A stretch of 51,805 nt of DNA, from the NCBI GenBank assembly GCA_019638805.1, contig JAHBTA010000010.1:1-51805 (forward strand). The letters run 5' to 3'. Below are positions 34,068-42,883 of this stretch, one piece after another (positions within the stretch are counted from its first letter, which is position 1; each line of letters opens with the position of its first letter). This DNA is from Microbacteriaceae bacterium (GTDB taxonomy: Bacteria; Actinomycetota; Actinomycetes; Actinomycetales; Microbacteriaceae). The notes beneath the pieces are model-generated. The model did not search any database, had not been told where the DNA came from, and was given only the letters and a program-made list of their open reading frames with translations. A program made the position numbers and the translations under genes.

Positions 34068-35002
34068 GATTCCTTCGTCTCGGGGTCGGAGTCGGGGTCG
34101 GGGTCGGGGGCGGGGGCGGGGGCGGAGGTCAGGCCCAGGAGGGCGGCGGCGTTGTGCAGCAGAATCTTGCCGCGCACCTCGTCGGTCAGGTCGAGCCCGG
34201 CGAAGTCGCGCATCCAGCGCTCGGGCGTGAGCAGGGGGAAGTCGGAGCCGAACAGCACCTTGTCCTGGAGGTACGACCCGGCCGCGCGCACGAGCTGCGG
34301 CGGGAAGTACTTGGGGCTCCAGCCGGACAGGTCGATGTGCACGTTCCGCTTGTGGGTGGCGATCGAGATCGCCTCGTCCTGCCAGGGCACCGAGGGATGG
34401 GCGAGGATCAGCGGCAGTTCCGGGTGATCTGCCGCGACGTCGTCGAGCAGCATGGGGTTCGAGTACCGCAGGCGCAGTCCCGCGCCGCCCGGGGTCCCCG
34501 CGCCGATGCCGGTCTGGCCGGTGTGCACGACGACCGGCAGGCCGAGTTCGTCGAGCGCGGCCCAGAGCGGCGCGACGTCCTCGGCGGAGGGGTCGAAGCC
34601 CTGCACGGTCGGGTGCAGTTTGAATCCCTGGATGCCGTGGTCGGCCACCAGCGACCGCGCCGCGTCGATCGCGCGCTCGCCCTGCCGCGGGTCGACGGAG
34701 CCGAACGGGATGAGCACGTCCGCGTGGTCGGCGGCCTGCTCCGCGATGCCCGCACTCGAGATCGGGGGGTGACCGAGCTGGGTCTGCGCGTCGACCGTGA
34801 AGACCACCGCCGCCATCCGCCGCTCGCGGTAGTACGCGGCGATGGAGGCCAGGTCCGGTGTCACGCCGTCGGTGCGGAAGTACGCGGCGGCGGCGGCGGC
34901 CAGCGCCGGGGGAAGCGAGGGGTGGCCGTGGTCGTCGACCTCGATGTGCACATGGGCGTCGATCGCGGTGAGCGCCGCGGCGTCGACCTCGAGGCGGTAC
35001 AC
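34064..35002 (-). CDS. Amidohydrolase_2 (ACMSD-like) metal-dependent hydrolase
   Basis: This 312-residue TIM-barrel protein is read from GTG 35002, two bases before the SDR stop codon. It has HVHIE near residue 15, then FKLHPTVQGF, VVVHTGQTG, LILAHPSVPW and LFGSDFPLLTPERWMRDF, the order of metal-binding blocks in the ACMSD/2-amino-3-carboxymuconate decarboxylase-like group. Such enzymes hydrolyse or decarboxylate acidic intermediates. The C-terminal tail (PAPAPAPDPDPDSDP) comes from a G-rich hexamer repeat. An upstream in-frame ATG (35113) exists but lies inside the SDR gene. Confidence 0.85.
   Translation of the reverse strand: MYRLEVDAAALTAIDAHVHIEVDDHGHPSLPPALAAAAAAYFRTDGVTPDLASIAAYYRERRMAAVVFTVDAQTQLGHPPISSAGIAEQAADHADVLIPFGSVDPRQGERAIDAARSLVADHGIQGFKLHPTVQGFDPSAEDVAPLWAALDELGLPVVVHTGQTGIGAGTPGGAGLRLRYSNPMLLDDVAADHPELPLILAHPSVPWQDEAISIATHKRNVHIDLSGWSPKYFPPQLVRAAGSYLQDKVLFGSDFPLLTPERWMRDFAGLDLTDEVRGKILLHNAAALLGLTSAPAPAPDPDPDSDPETKES
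34082..34124 (-). repeat. G-rich hexamer repeat encoding the Pro/Asp tail
   Basis: Runs of ggggtc and ggggcg words encode a PAPAPDPDPDSDP-like tail. The six-base units stay in frame, so copy number may vary without loss of the protein. Confidence 0.75.
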
Positions 35003-35003
35003 C

Positions 35004-35930
35004 TCAGGCTCCGCTGCGGTCCAGCTCGGGGGGGAGCGTCGGGAACTTCTCGCCGACGGATTGCAGGTTCTCGCGCAGCTGCGGGGCGAACTCGTCGGCG
35101 ATGCGCTCGGCATCCCAGCCGCCCTCGGCGATGACGCTGAGCACGGGTTCCGGGTGGCTCCACAACTGGATGCGATCCCCGCCGACGCCGATCACCTGAC
35201 CGTTGATGCCCGCGGCATCGTCGGAGGCGAGGAAGGCGACCAGACCGGCGACGTCGTCTGCGGTCCCGAAGCCGAGATCCTTGCGGAAGAAGTCGGGCAT
35301 CGCCAGCCCGGCGTCCTCGGCCTCGATCGCCGCGGCGAAGTACGGCACGGTCCGGGTCATGGCGGTCGAGGCGACCGGGACCACGGCGTTGACCAGGACC
35401 CCGGAGCGCGCCATCTCGAGCGCCCAGGTGCGCACCATGCCGACGATGCCGGCCTTGGCGGCGGCGTAGTTGGTCTGCCCGAAGTTGCCGCGCTGGCCGG
35501 TGGGCGATCCGATCGCGACGATGCGGCCGGGGGTTTCGCTCTCCTTGAAGTACCCGAACGCGGAGCGAACGCAGGTGAAGGTGCCGCGCAGATGCACCGC
35601 GATGACCTGGTCGAAGTCGTCATCGGTCATCTTGAGCAGCGACTTGTCGCGCAGGATTCCCGCGTTCGTCACGAGCACGTCGAGACGACCGAACTCGCGC
35701 ACGGCGGTCGCGACCAGGGCATCGGCGGCCTCGGCGGAGCCGACCGGGGCGACGACGGCCGTTGCGCGGCCCCCGGCGTCGACGATGCCGCGCACGGCGG
35801 CCTCGGCGACCTCCGGGTCGACGTCGTTGATGACGACGGCGGCGCCGTGCCGGGCGAGCTCCGCGGCGTAGGAGAGACCCAGGCCGCGACCCGAGCCCGT
35901 GACGATGGCGGCTTTGCCGGTGAGGTCCAT
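35004..35930 (-). CDS. Short-chain dehydrogenase/reductase (SDR)
   Basis: This 308-residue oxidoreductase has TGSGRGLG at about 12-19 for NAD(P) and the catalytic YxxxK in NYAAAKAG. The C-terminal extension beyond the usual SDR length (LSVIAEGGWDAERIADEFAPQLREN) resembles the dehydrogenase part of multifunctional peroxisomal-type enzymes. It would oxidise a 3-hydroxyacyl-CoA. It is first in the minus-strand operon; the AT-rich gap to the divergent MarR gene holds TTGA/TCAA half sites. Confidence 0.92.
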   Translation of the reverse strand: MDLTGKAAIVTGSGRGLGLSYAAELARHGAAVVINDVDPEVAEAAVRGIVDAGGRATAVVAPVGSAEAADALVATAVREFGRLDVLVTNAGILRDKSLLKMTDDDFDQVIAVHLRGTFTCVRSAFGYFKESETPGRIVAIGSPTGQRGNFGQTNYAAAKAGIVGMVRTWALEMARSGVLVNAVVPVASTAMTRTVPYFAAAIEAEDAGLAMPDFFRKDLGFGTADDVAGLVAFLASDDAAGINGQVIGVGGDRIQLWSHPEPVLSVIAEGGWDAERIADEFAPQLRENLQSVGEKFPTLPPELDRSGA

Positions 35931-35953
35931 GGCGGCAAGTCAAGGGCATTTCG

Positions 35954-35973
35954 TTGAGAAAGTCAATGATTGA
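35954..35973. promoter_or_regulatory. MarR operator candidate with TTGA/TCAA half sites
   Basis: TTGA-N5-TCAA (35954-35966) and the palindrome TCAAT-G-ATTGA (35963-35973) overlap. They sit between the divergent SDR operon and MarR gene, so one protein could control both. Confidence 0.5.
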
Positions 35974-35988
35974 ATCCAGCCATGACTA

Positions 35989-35994
35989 TAGGGT
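35989..35994 (+). promoter_or_regulatory. Predicted -10 element for leaderless MarR gene
   Basis: TAGGGT ends six bases before ATG 36001; the intervening GAGGG could also serve as a weak ribosome site, so leaderless status is not certain. Confidence 0.4.
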
Positions 35995-36000
35995 GAGGGC

Positions 36001-36435
36001 ATGGACACGCGCTCGCGTCTCGACGACGATCCCAGCTTCCTGCTGGCGCGCGCCAACGCCGTCTCGGTGCAGGCGGGCAACGCGGCGCTCGCCGCGCACG
36101 GCCTCCGCGTGCGGTCGTACGCGGTGCTCGCCCTCTCGGCCGCGGCCGACGCGCCTACCCAGCGCGAGCTCGCCGACCATCTGCGGCTCGACCCCAGCCA
36201 GGTGGTGGCCCTCGTGGACGACCTCGAGGCGCGCGGTCTCGTGACGCGCGAACCCGACCCGTCCGATCGACGCACGCGCGTGGTGCGCATCACGCGGGCC
36301 GGGCGCCCCGCGCTGGAGGCAGCGGAGCGCGACCTGCGCGCCGCCGAATCGCCCCTCCACGACCGACTCACCCCGTCGCAGCGCGCGGCTCTGCCCGGGA
36401 TCCTGCGCGCCCTGGCCTTCCCGGTGGAGCCATGA
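36001..36435 (+). CDS. MarR-family transcriptional regulator
   Basis: This 144-residue protein has the MarR winged helix: TQRELADHLRLDPSQVVALVDDLEARGLVTREPDPSDRRTRVVRITRAG, with helices on both sides for dimerisation. It diverges from the SDR-hydrolase-MaoC-ligase operon and is coupled by ATGA to the acyl-CoA dehydrogenase gene. It probably senses an intermediate of this pathway and represses both transcripts. Confidence 0.93.
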   Translation: MDTRSRLDDDPSFLLARANAVSVQAGNAALAAHGLRVRSYAVLALSAAADAPTQRELADHLRLDPSQVVALVDDLEARGLVTREPDPSDRRTRVVRITRAGRPALEAAERDLRAAESPLHDRLTPSQRAALPGILRALAFPVEP

Positions 36436-37646
36436 GCGGCGGCGCGAGGCGCCGCGTGGGTGGCGGGCTGCGCGCCGGGAGCCTGCTCGGCTACGACCCG
36501 CTCGGGGTCGCCGAAGCCCGGCTGAGCCCGGCGGCGCGCGCCGCCCTGGAGGGGCTCCGCGAGGTGCTCGAGCGCGACATCGCACCGCTCATGGCCGAGG
36601 CCTGGGAGGCCGCGACCATGCCGGCGGAGGTGCTCGGCGCGCTCGTCCCGCTGCGGCTCATGGACCCGCCGGGGGTCGACCCCGCCGAGACCCGGACGAG
36701 CATGTTCTCCGGTTTCCGCAATTACCTGCTCGCGCGCACGGATGTCTCGGTCGCGACCCTGTACAACGCGCAGTCCGGCCTGTTCCGCACGGCGGTGCAG
36801 CTCGGCGCCGACCAGGCCCGCGCCGCGGAACTCGACCCCGCCATCCGCGACTTCACGGTCACCGGCGCCTTCTCGCTCACCGAGCCCGGACACGGCTCGG
36901 ACATCGCCCGCGGCATGGAGACCGCGGCCAGGCGCGACGGTGCGGACTGGGTGATCGACGGCGAGAAGCTGTGGATCGGCGGCGCGACGACGGCCGATCT
37001 GCTCGTGGTCATCGCCCGCGGGGAGGGCGACGCGGTCCATGGCTTCCTGGTGCCGCGCGAATCCGACGGAGTGAGCGTCGAGGCCATGAGCGGGAAGGTC
37101 TCGCTTCGGCCGATGCAGAACGCCCGCATCCGGCTCGACGCGGTGCGCCTACCCGAGTCGGCGCGGCTCGCCCGGATCGGCGCCTGGCGCGACGTCGCCG
37201 CGATCCTGCGCCGGATGCGATCCGACGTCGCCTGGATCGCCACCGGTCTGCAGGCGGGGGCTCTCGACGCGGCGGTCCAGTACACCGCCGCGCGCGAGCA
37301 ATTCGGCCGTCCGCTCGGCGGGTTCCAGCTCGTGCAGGAGCGCCTGGCCCGCATGCTGGGCAACCTGACGGCATCCCTCGCCATGGTCGTGCAGCTCTCG
37401 GCGGATCAGGACGCCGGTCACTACAGCGACGAGGCGTCGGCGCTCGCCAAGATGCACACGGCGCGCATGGCGCGCGAGACGGTCGCGTTGGGGCGCGAGC
37501 TCGGCGGGGGGAACGGGATCCTGCTCGAGCACGGGCTGGGCCGCTACTTCGCCGATGCCGAGGCGGTGTACTCCTATGAGGGCACCCATGACATCACCGC
37601 GCTCATCGTCGGGCGCGGCATGACCGGGATCGGCGCCTTCGGGTAG
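36432..37646 (+). CDS. Acyl-CoA dehydrogenase, glutaryl-CoA dehydrogenase-like
   Basis: This 404-residue flavoenzyme contains FSLTEPGHGSDIARGMETAARRDG near residue 150 and the C-terminal YEGTHDITALIVGRGMTG, whose YEGT Glu is the base in glutaryl-CoA dehydrogenases. It introduces a double bond in an acyl-CoA and may also decarboxylate, as in that subgroup. Substrate is unknown. It is coupled to MarR, and with the divergent operon it completes dehydrogenase, hydratase and hydroxyacyl-oxidation steps. Confidence 0.93.
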   Translation: MSGGARRRVGGGLRAGSLLGYDPLGVAEARLSPAARAALEGLREVLERDIAPLMAEAWEAATMPAEVLGALVPLRLMDPPGVDPAETRTSMFSGFRNYLLARTDVSVATLYNAQSGLFRTAVQLGADQARAAELDPAIRDFTVTGAFSLTEPGHGSDIARGMETAARRDGADWVIDGEKLWIGGATTADLLVVIARGEGDAVHGFLVPRESDGVSVEAMSGKVSLRPMQNARIRLDAVRLPESARLARIGAWRDVAAILRRMRSDVAWIATGLQAGALDAAVQYTAAREQFGRPLGGFQLVQERLARMLGNLTASLAMVVQLSADQDAGHYSDEASALAKMHTARMARETVALGRELGGGNGILLEHGLGRYFADAEAVYSYEGTHDITALIVGRGMTGIGAFG

Positions 37647-37671
37647 CGACCGACCGGAGCGAAGGCACCGT

Positions 37672-38910
37672 TCAGTACCGCGCGAGCGCGTCGGCGTCGC
37701 GGGCGTGGGTCTGCGCGCGGCGGGCCGCGTCGAGGGCGGCCACCGGATCCGCCTCGTTCTCGGCCAGCAGCAACTCGCGCTCGCCCTGCGCGAGGCGGGT
37801 GCGGGCACCCGCGCTGCCGCCGTGCGAGCCGATGTAGTCGCTCACGGCCGCGAGCTGGGTGCGCGCCGAGACGAGCGCTCCGGCGAGCGCCGAACGGGCG
37901 CCCTCGAGCCGGCGCTGCTGGTTGCGGGCCGCGGCGACCGCGATGTCGAGCTTGTCGGATGCGTCCACCAGCCGGTCGAGATCGGCCACCGGGTCGCGCT
38001 TGCCCTTCGCCGTGACCGCCTGGAGCTCGCCCTCGAGCGCGGCGATCGCGTCGTTGACCGCTGCGCCGGAATCCGGGTCCGGGGGATCGTCGCGCAGCGC
38101 GCGGGCGTCGGCGAGCGAGCCCTTCTCCTCCGCCTCGATGGCCTGGATGCCGGCGACGGCCTTGGCGAGTTCGTCGCGACGGCGGTCGATCGCGTCGAGC
38201 AGCTGGGCGCACTCGCGGATGGCGTCCTCCGCCTCCTCGAGCCTCGGCGTGACCGAGCTCACCTGCGAGATGCCGGCCTCGGCAGCCGTGATCGCGACGT
38301 CCGCGCGGTCGAGGGCGGCATCCGCGGCCGCCAGATTGCCGGCGATCACCGCGATGGTGTCCTCGGGGTAGGCGCGGGAGAGCTCGGCCACGGTGGTCGC
38401 GCTGCCCGCGCGGCGCTCCCGCGCGGCGCCGAGGTTGCGGCGCAGCAGCGCGATCGTCTCGGGCGCATCGGCCTCGGCGCGGCGCAGGCTCCTGTAGCGC
38501 TCCGACTCGTCCTGCACGGTCTTCTCGGCGCGGGTCGCGAGGGCCTGGATCTCCCGCGTCCACTCCCGGCGCTGGCGGTCGGTGTCGGGTTCGGCGTCCT
38601 CGAGGCGCTGCTGGTAGCGGAATGCCTTGTCCAAATCGGCCCGCGCGGCGACGAGCGCCGCCCGGAAGTCGCTCGTGCGATCCTCGCCGAACTGGGCGAG
38701 CGCGTAGCCGAGCTCGTCCTCGCCCTCGCGCACGGCCGTGTCGGCGCGCACCAAGGCGACCCCCGCATCCGTGCGCCCGGGCGGCGGCGTGAGCGCATCG
38801 CGGCGGGCGCGACGGGAGATGAGCACGACACCCACGACGGTCAGCACCGCGAAAGCCACCAGCAGGACGCCGCCGACGAGCCCGATCAGGGTCGCGACAT
38901 CGGCCGTCAT
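37672..38910 (-). CDS. Membrane-anchored coiled-coil protein of unknown function
   Basis: This 412-residue protein is read from ATG 38910; the much longer open frame upstream is not coding. One N-terminal transmembrane helix (LIGLVGGVLLVAFAVLTVVGVVLI) precedes a long Ala, Arg and Glu-rich helical region (about 60-400). By eye this part resembles the C-terminal half of actinobacterial TPM-domain proteins, but the TPM domain is absent. It might be a structural or stress-related membrane protein. It diverges from the large helicase-like gene with about 70 bases between the starts, so the two may be co-regulated. Confidence 0.75.
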   Translation of the reverse strand: MTADVATLIGLVGGVLLVAFAVLTVVGVVLISRRARRDALTPPPGRTDAGVALVRADTAVREGEDELGYALAQFGEDRTSDFRAALVAARADLDKAFRYQQRLEDAEPDTDRQRREWTREIQALATRAEKTVQDESERYRSLRRAEADAPETIALLRRNLGAARERRAGSATTVAELSRAYPEDTIAVIAGNLAAADAALDRADVAITAAEAGISQVSSVTPRLEEAEDAIRECAQLLDAIDRRRDELAKAVAGIQAIEAEEKGSLADARALRDDPPDPDSGAAVNDAIAALEGELQAVTAKGKRDPVADLDRLVDASDKLDIAVAAARNQQRRLEGARSALAGALVSARTQLAAVSDYIGSHGGSAGARTRLAQGERELLLAENEADPVAALDAARRAQTHARDADALARY

Positions 38911-38970
38911 GCCCAGAATCCTAGTTCGCGAAACCCCCGCGAGGTCCCGGATTCGCGGGGGAGACGGCCC

Positions 38971-38976
38971 TATCGT
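38971..38976 (+). promoter_or_regulatory. Predicted -10 element for leaderless helicase-like gene
   Basis: TATCGT ends six bases before GTG 38983, with no ribosome site in between. Confidence 0.5.
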
Positions 38977-38982
38977 GGCCGT

Positions 38983-41900
38983 GTGTGGCCTGCCGAACGA
39001 CGCCGGAAGGAGCTCGCCGAACCCGAGCTCGAGGAGTCGTCGCACGCCCTGCAGGACTCGTGGACGCCCGAACCGCCCTCCCCGGATTCGCCCTGGGCGC
39101 CCCGGCCCGGCGGTTCGATGCCCGGCGGTTCGATGCCCGGCGGTTCCGGCGCGCCCGTTCCCGGTGACGGCGCATCCGGCCCCTACGCGGTTCCGGACGA
39201 CGCCGGCCGCGGCGGTGCCGATGTGACCGAGCCCGTGCGCGCTCTCTGGCGCTCCGAGCTGGCGGGCGTCGGGGGGCGCTCGCCTCTTCTCCACTTCGAG
39301 GACGGCCCGACCACCCGCATCGAACTCAGCACGACGCACCCGGGCGGCCTCGCCCGCTTCATCACGGGCACCACGACCCTGCTGTCGCAGCTCATCCGCG
39401 ACGAGATGGCTTTGCGGGGCGCTCGCATCGCGGCCGACCGCATCGCGGCGAAGGGCCTCGAGCTCGCCACGACCCGCGGCATCGACACCATCCACCTGGG
39501 CATCGGCATCGCCACCTGGGGCTTCGGCGACGACTCGTTCAGCGCGCCGATTCTGTTGCGCCCGCTCGCGCTGCGCCGCCGTGGTCGCGACGCCGAGCTG
39601 AGGCTGCGCGGCACCACCTTCCTCAACCCCGCGCTGGCCGCCGCGCTGCAGCGCCAGTTCGGCATCGAGCTCGACCCCCGCGCCTTCGTCGCACTGAGCG
39701 ACGCGGACGGCACGTTCAAGCCCAACGCGGTCATCGACCAGCTGCGCGCCCTGACCGGCCACATCTCCGACTTCCGGGTGCAGCCCCGGCTCGTGGTCTC
39801 GTCGTTCGCCGAGGTGGCGGGCGACCTGGTCGCCGACGCGCATGTGCTCGAGCACCCGGTGCTCGACGCTCTCGCGGGCAACGCGACCGCGAAGTGGGCG
39901 GTCGAGGAAGGCTTCCAGGCGGTCCACGCGATCGACTCCGACCGCCGCGACCCGTCGACCGACATCCTGCTGCTGGACGCCGACGCCGAGCAGGAGGACG
40001 TCATCGCCCACATCGCGGCGGGCAACTCGGTCGTCGTGACGACCATGCCGGGCACCGGCGGGACGCAGACCATCGTCAACGCGCTCGGTGCGCTGGTCGG
40101 CCAGCACAAGCGCGTGCTCGTGGTGAGCCCGCGGCGAGCGTCGCTGCGCGCGGTCGCCGAACGATTCGAGCAGACGGGCCTCCCCGGGATCGCGGTCACG
40201 CCGCGCTCCCTGCGCCGGGACATCGTCCGCGCCATCACCCGCAACGAGCAGGCCCGCCAGCCCCAGCTGGGCGACGTGGATGAGGCGCTCGCCCGCATGC
40301 GGAAGGTCCTGCTGGACTACCGTGGCGCCCTCGGCCGGGTGGACCCGGTGCTCGGGGTCTCGGTCATGGACTGCGTGAGCGAGCTGTCCCGCCTGGCGCT
40401 GCTGCCGCATCCGCCCTCGACGACCGTGCGGCTGGATCGCGCGACCGTGGAGCGGCTCGCGGCCGACCGATCGGGCGTCGCCGCGACCCTCACCGAGGCC
40501 GCGCAGTTGGGGGAGTTCCGGTACGGACCGGGGGATTCGCCCTGGTACGGCGCGCAGTTCGCCAGCGGCGAGGACGCCATGCGCGCCCACGAGTTGGCCA
40601 AGCGGCTGCACGGTGAGACCGTGCCGCGGCTCCTCGTCCGCGCGCAGCAGGTCATCGGCGCGACGCGCATGCGGCCGTTCGAGACCGTCGCCGAGCTCGG
40701 GCTGTACCTGCGGCTGTTGACCGACATCCGCGACACGCTCGACCGCTTCCTGCCCGCGGTCTTCGACCGCCCGTTGACCGAGCTCATCGTCGCGACCGCA
40801 CCGCGCCGCGACAACCCGGACATGTCGCAGGCGAACCGCCGCCGGCTGCGCAAGCTGGCGCGCGAGTATGTGCGCCCCGGCATGCACGGGGGCGACCTGC
40901 ACGAGGCGCTCACCGCGATCCAGCAGCAGCGGATGCTCTGGCAGCGCTACGTGGCGACCGGTGTCGCGCCCGAGGTGCCGACCGGCATCTCGGATCTGCA
41001 CGTGGCCTGGCAGCAGGTTGCGCACGACCTGTCCGTGCTCGATGCGCCCCTCGGTCACGCCACGCGCGAGCAGCAGCTCGCGCACCTGCCGCTGCACCGG
41101 CTGGGCGAGGTGCTCGCCGGGCTCGCGGAGGACTCGGATGTGCTCGAGAACCTCCAGGAGCGCAGCGGACTGGTCGGCCGGCTGCGCGCGCTGCAGCTCG
41201 ACGAGCTGGTGACCGACCTGGCCCGCCGGCACGTGCCCGAGGAGGGCGTGGCCGGCGAGCTCGAGCTGGCGTGGTGGCGCTCCGCGCTGGAGAGCCTGCT
41301 CGCCGCCGATCTGGCGCTGCTCGGCGCCAAGACCGACGTGCTCGAACGCCTCGAGTCCGACTTCCGCCTGGTGGATGAGGCCCACGCCGCCGGGAGCGTC
41401 CAGCTGCTCGCGTGGCAGCTGGCCGAGAACTGGAAGATCGGGCTCGTCGACTGGCCCGACGAGGCCGTGTCGCTCAAGGCCCTGCTGCGCGGGCAGGGTG
41501 CGACCGAGCTGGATTCGGCCGCCCTGCAGAACGCCTCCCCCCACCTGTCGCGCGCCATCGCCCCGATCTGGATGGCGTCACCGTACGAGATCCCGCGCAT
41601 CACCGACACCATGGCCTTCGACACGGTCGTCCTGGTCGACGCGGGCGATGTCACGGTCGCCGAGGCGGCGGGCGCGATCCGCCGGGGCAAGCAGGTGGTG
41701 GCCTTCGGCGACCCGGTGACGCAGTCGCCTGCGGCCTTCGAGCTCGGGCTGGGCGAGCCCGCCGAATCCTCACCCGTCGACCCGTCGGCCGACGCGCCGG
41801 ATGCCCGCGCCGTCGACGAGCTGCACGCCCGGTCGGCGCTCGCCCAGCTGGGGGCTCTGCTCCCGGGCTTCACACTCACCCGCAGCTACCGGGCGGGCGG

Positions 41901-42879
41901 CGAGGATCTGGCCGAGCTCGTCAACCGCCGCTTCTACGGCGGACGCATCGAGTCGCTGCCGTGGGCGGGCACGTTCCTGGGCCACGGGAGCCTCGTGCTG
42001 GACTACGTCGAGGACGGCACCGGCATGCCCGATGCGGTCTCGGGCGCGGTCGAGAGCGTCCAGGCCGAGGTGGACCGCGTCGTGCAGCTCGTGATCGACC
42101 ACGCCAGGCAGCGCTCGCACGAGTCGCTCATGGTGGTGACCGCGAGCGAGCGGCACGCGACGCGCGTCATGCAGGCCGTGCTCGACGTGCTGCCCGCCGA
42201 GCCCGAGCTCGCGGAGTTCGTCGTGAGCGACCGCGCCGAGCCCTTCGACGTGCTGCCCATCGCGCGCGCGGCCGCGCTGAGCCGGGACCGCGTGGTGTTC
42301 TCCCTGGGCTACGGCCGCACCCCGCACGGCCGCGTGCTGAGCGACTTCGGCCCCCTGGGTCAGCCCGGAGGCGAACGCCTGCTCGCGGTCGCCATGACGC
42401 GCGCCCGTCGGTCGCTCGTGATCGTGACGTGCTTCACCTCCGCGGACGTCGAGGACGGCCGCCTCAAGCACGGCGCGATCGCGCTCGCCGAGATCCTGGA
42501 TGAGGTGGCCGCCCGCCGCGCGGAGCCCCCGCTCCCCGACGACTCGGACCCCATGCTCATCGACCTGTCCCGCCGGCTCGAGTCCCGCGGACTGCGGGTG
42601 GCCCTCGGCCACCGGGGCAAGCTCGGCCTGGTCGCCGCCAACGGGGGCACCTGCGTCGTGGTGGAGACCGACCGCGTGCTGCTGCCGCGCTCCCTGCGGG
42701 AGTCGCTGCGACTGCGCCCCGAGGTGCTGCGGCGTCTGGGCTGGCACTACGCGCGCGTGCACGCCTTCGAGCTGTTCGCCGACCCGGAGGCGGTGGCCGA
42801 CCGGGTCGCCCGGATCGCCGGGCTGGGCGGTACCGCCCCGGCCGCGGTGACGCAGGAGATCCCGGTCGTCGGGGGCTGA
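38983..42879 (+). CDS. Large SF1-helicase-like protein with degenerate ATPase motifs and Vsr-like C-terminal domain
   Basis: This 1298-residue protein starts at GTG 38983; the open frame runs further upstream but there it shadows the divergent gene. After a Pro/Gly-rich N-terminus (about 1-75) come two helicase-like regions. Motif I reads PGTGGTQT at 356-363, where Gly360 stands in place of the essential Lys. Motif II reads VLVDAGD, with Asp886 then Ala887 instead of Glu. Motif III-like GDPVTQSP and motif VI-like AMTRARR (1137-1143) remain. The C-terminal 115 residues (LIDLSRRLESRGLRVALGHRGKLGLVAAN, then VVVETD and LRPEVLRRLGW) resemble the Vsr-like nuclease part that ends related proteins, but the usual catalytic Asp seems replaced. 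A regulatory or DNA-binding role is more likely than unwinding. Confidence 0.8.
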   Translation: MWPAERRRKELAEPELEESSHALQDSWTPEPPSPDSPWAPRPGGSMPGGSMPGGSGAPVPGDGASGPYAVPDDAGRGGADVTEPVRALWRSELAGVGGRSPLLHFEDGPTTRIELSTTHPGGLARFITGTTTLLSQLIRDEMALRGARIAADRIAAKGLELATTRGIDTIHLGIGIATWGFGDDSFSAPILLRPLALRRRGRDAELRLRGTTFLNPALAAALQRQFGIELDPRAFVALSDADGTFKPNAVIDQLRALTGHISDFRVQPRLVVSSFAEVAGDLVADAHVLEHPVLDALAGNATAKWAVEEGFQAVHAIDSDRRDPSTDILLLDADAEQEDVIAHIAAGNSVVVTTMPGTGGTQTIVNALGALVGQHKRVLVVSPRRASLRAVAERFEQTGLPGIAVTPRSLRRDIVRAITRNEQARQPQLGDVDEALARMRKVLLDYRGALGRVDPVLGVSVMDCVSELSRLALLPHPPSTTVRLDRATVERLAADRSGVAATLTEAAQLGEFRYGPGDSPWYGAQFASGEDAMRAHELAKRLHGETVPRLLVRAQQVIGATRMRPFETVAELGLYLRLLTDIRDTLDRFLPAVFDRPLTELIVATAPRRDNPDMSQANRRRLRKLAREYVRPGMHGGDLHEALTAIQQQRMLWQRYVATGVAPEVPTGISDLHVAWQQVAHDLSVLDAPLGHATREQQLAHLPLHRLGEVLAGLAEDSDVLENLQERSGLVGRLRALQLDELVTDLARRHVPEEGVAGELELAWWRSALESLLAADLALLGAKTDVLERLESDFRLVDEAHAAGSVQLLAWQLAENWKIGLVDWPDEAVSLKALLRGQGATELDSAALQNASPHLSRAIAPIWMASPYEIPRITDTMAFDTVVLVDAGDVTVAEAAGAIRRGKQVVAFGDPVTQSPAAFELGLGEPAESSPVDPSADAPDARAVDELHARSALAQLGALLPGFTLTRSYRAGGEDLAELVNRRFYGGRIESLPWAGTFLGHGSLVLDYVEDGTGMPDAVSGAVESVQAEVDRVVQLVIDHARQRSHESLMVVTASERHATRVMQAVLDVLPAEPELAEFVVSDRAEPFDVLPIARAAALSRDRVVFSLGYGRTPHGRVLSDFGPLGQPGGERLLAVAMTRARRSLVIVTCFTSADVEDGRLKHGAIALAEILDEVAARRAEPPLPDDSDPMLIDLSRRLESRGLRVALGHRGKLGLVAANGGTCVVVETDRVLLPRSLRESLRLRPEVLRRLGWHYARVHAFELFADPEAVADRVARIAGLGGTAPAAVTQEIPVVGG
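39106..39146 (+). repeat. 15-bp in-frame repeats in the Pro/Gly-rich N-terminus
   Basis: cccggcggttcgatg occurs twice in full (39106-39120, 39121-39135) and once in part (39136-39146), encoding PGGSM, PGGSM and PGGS. Confidence 0.85.
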
Positions 42880-42883
42880 CACC

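Noticed and set aside
37705..38982. Upstream extension of the large helicase-like frame
   Set aside because: It is antisense to the coiled-coil membrane gene; the GTG at 38983 with a -10 box fits better.
37672..41544. 1290-residue minus-strand open frame
   Set aside because: Only the part up to 38910 has a transmembrane helix and coiled coil; the rest is antisense to the helicase-like gene and is open because of GC-rich codon bias.
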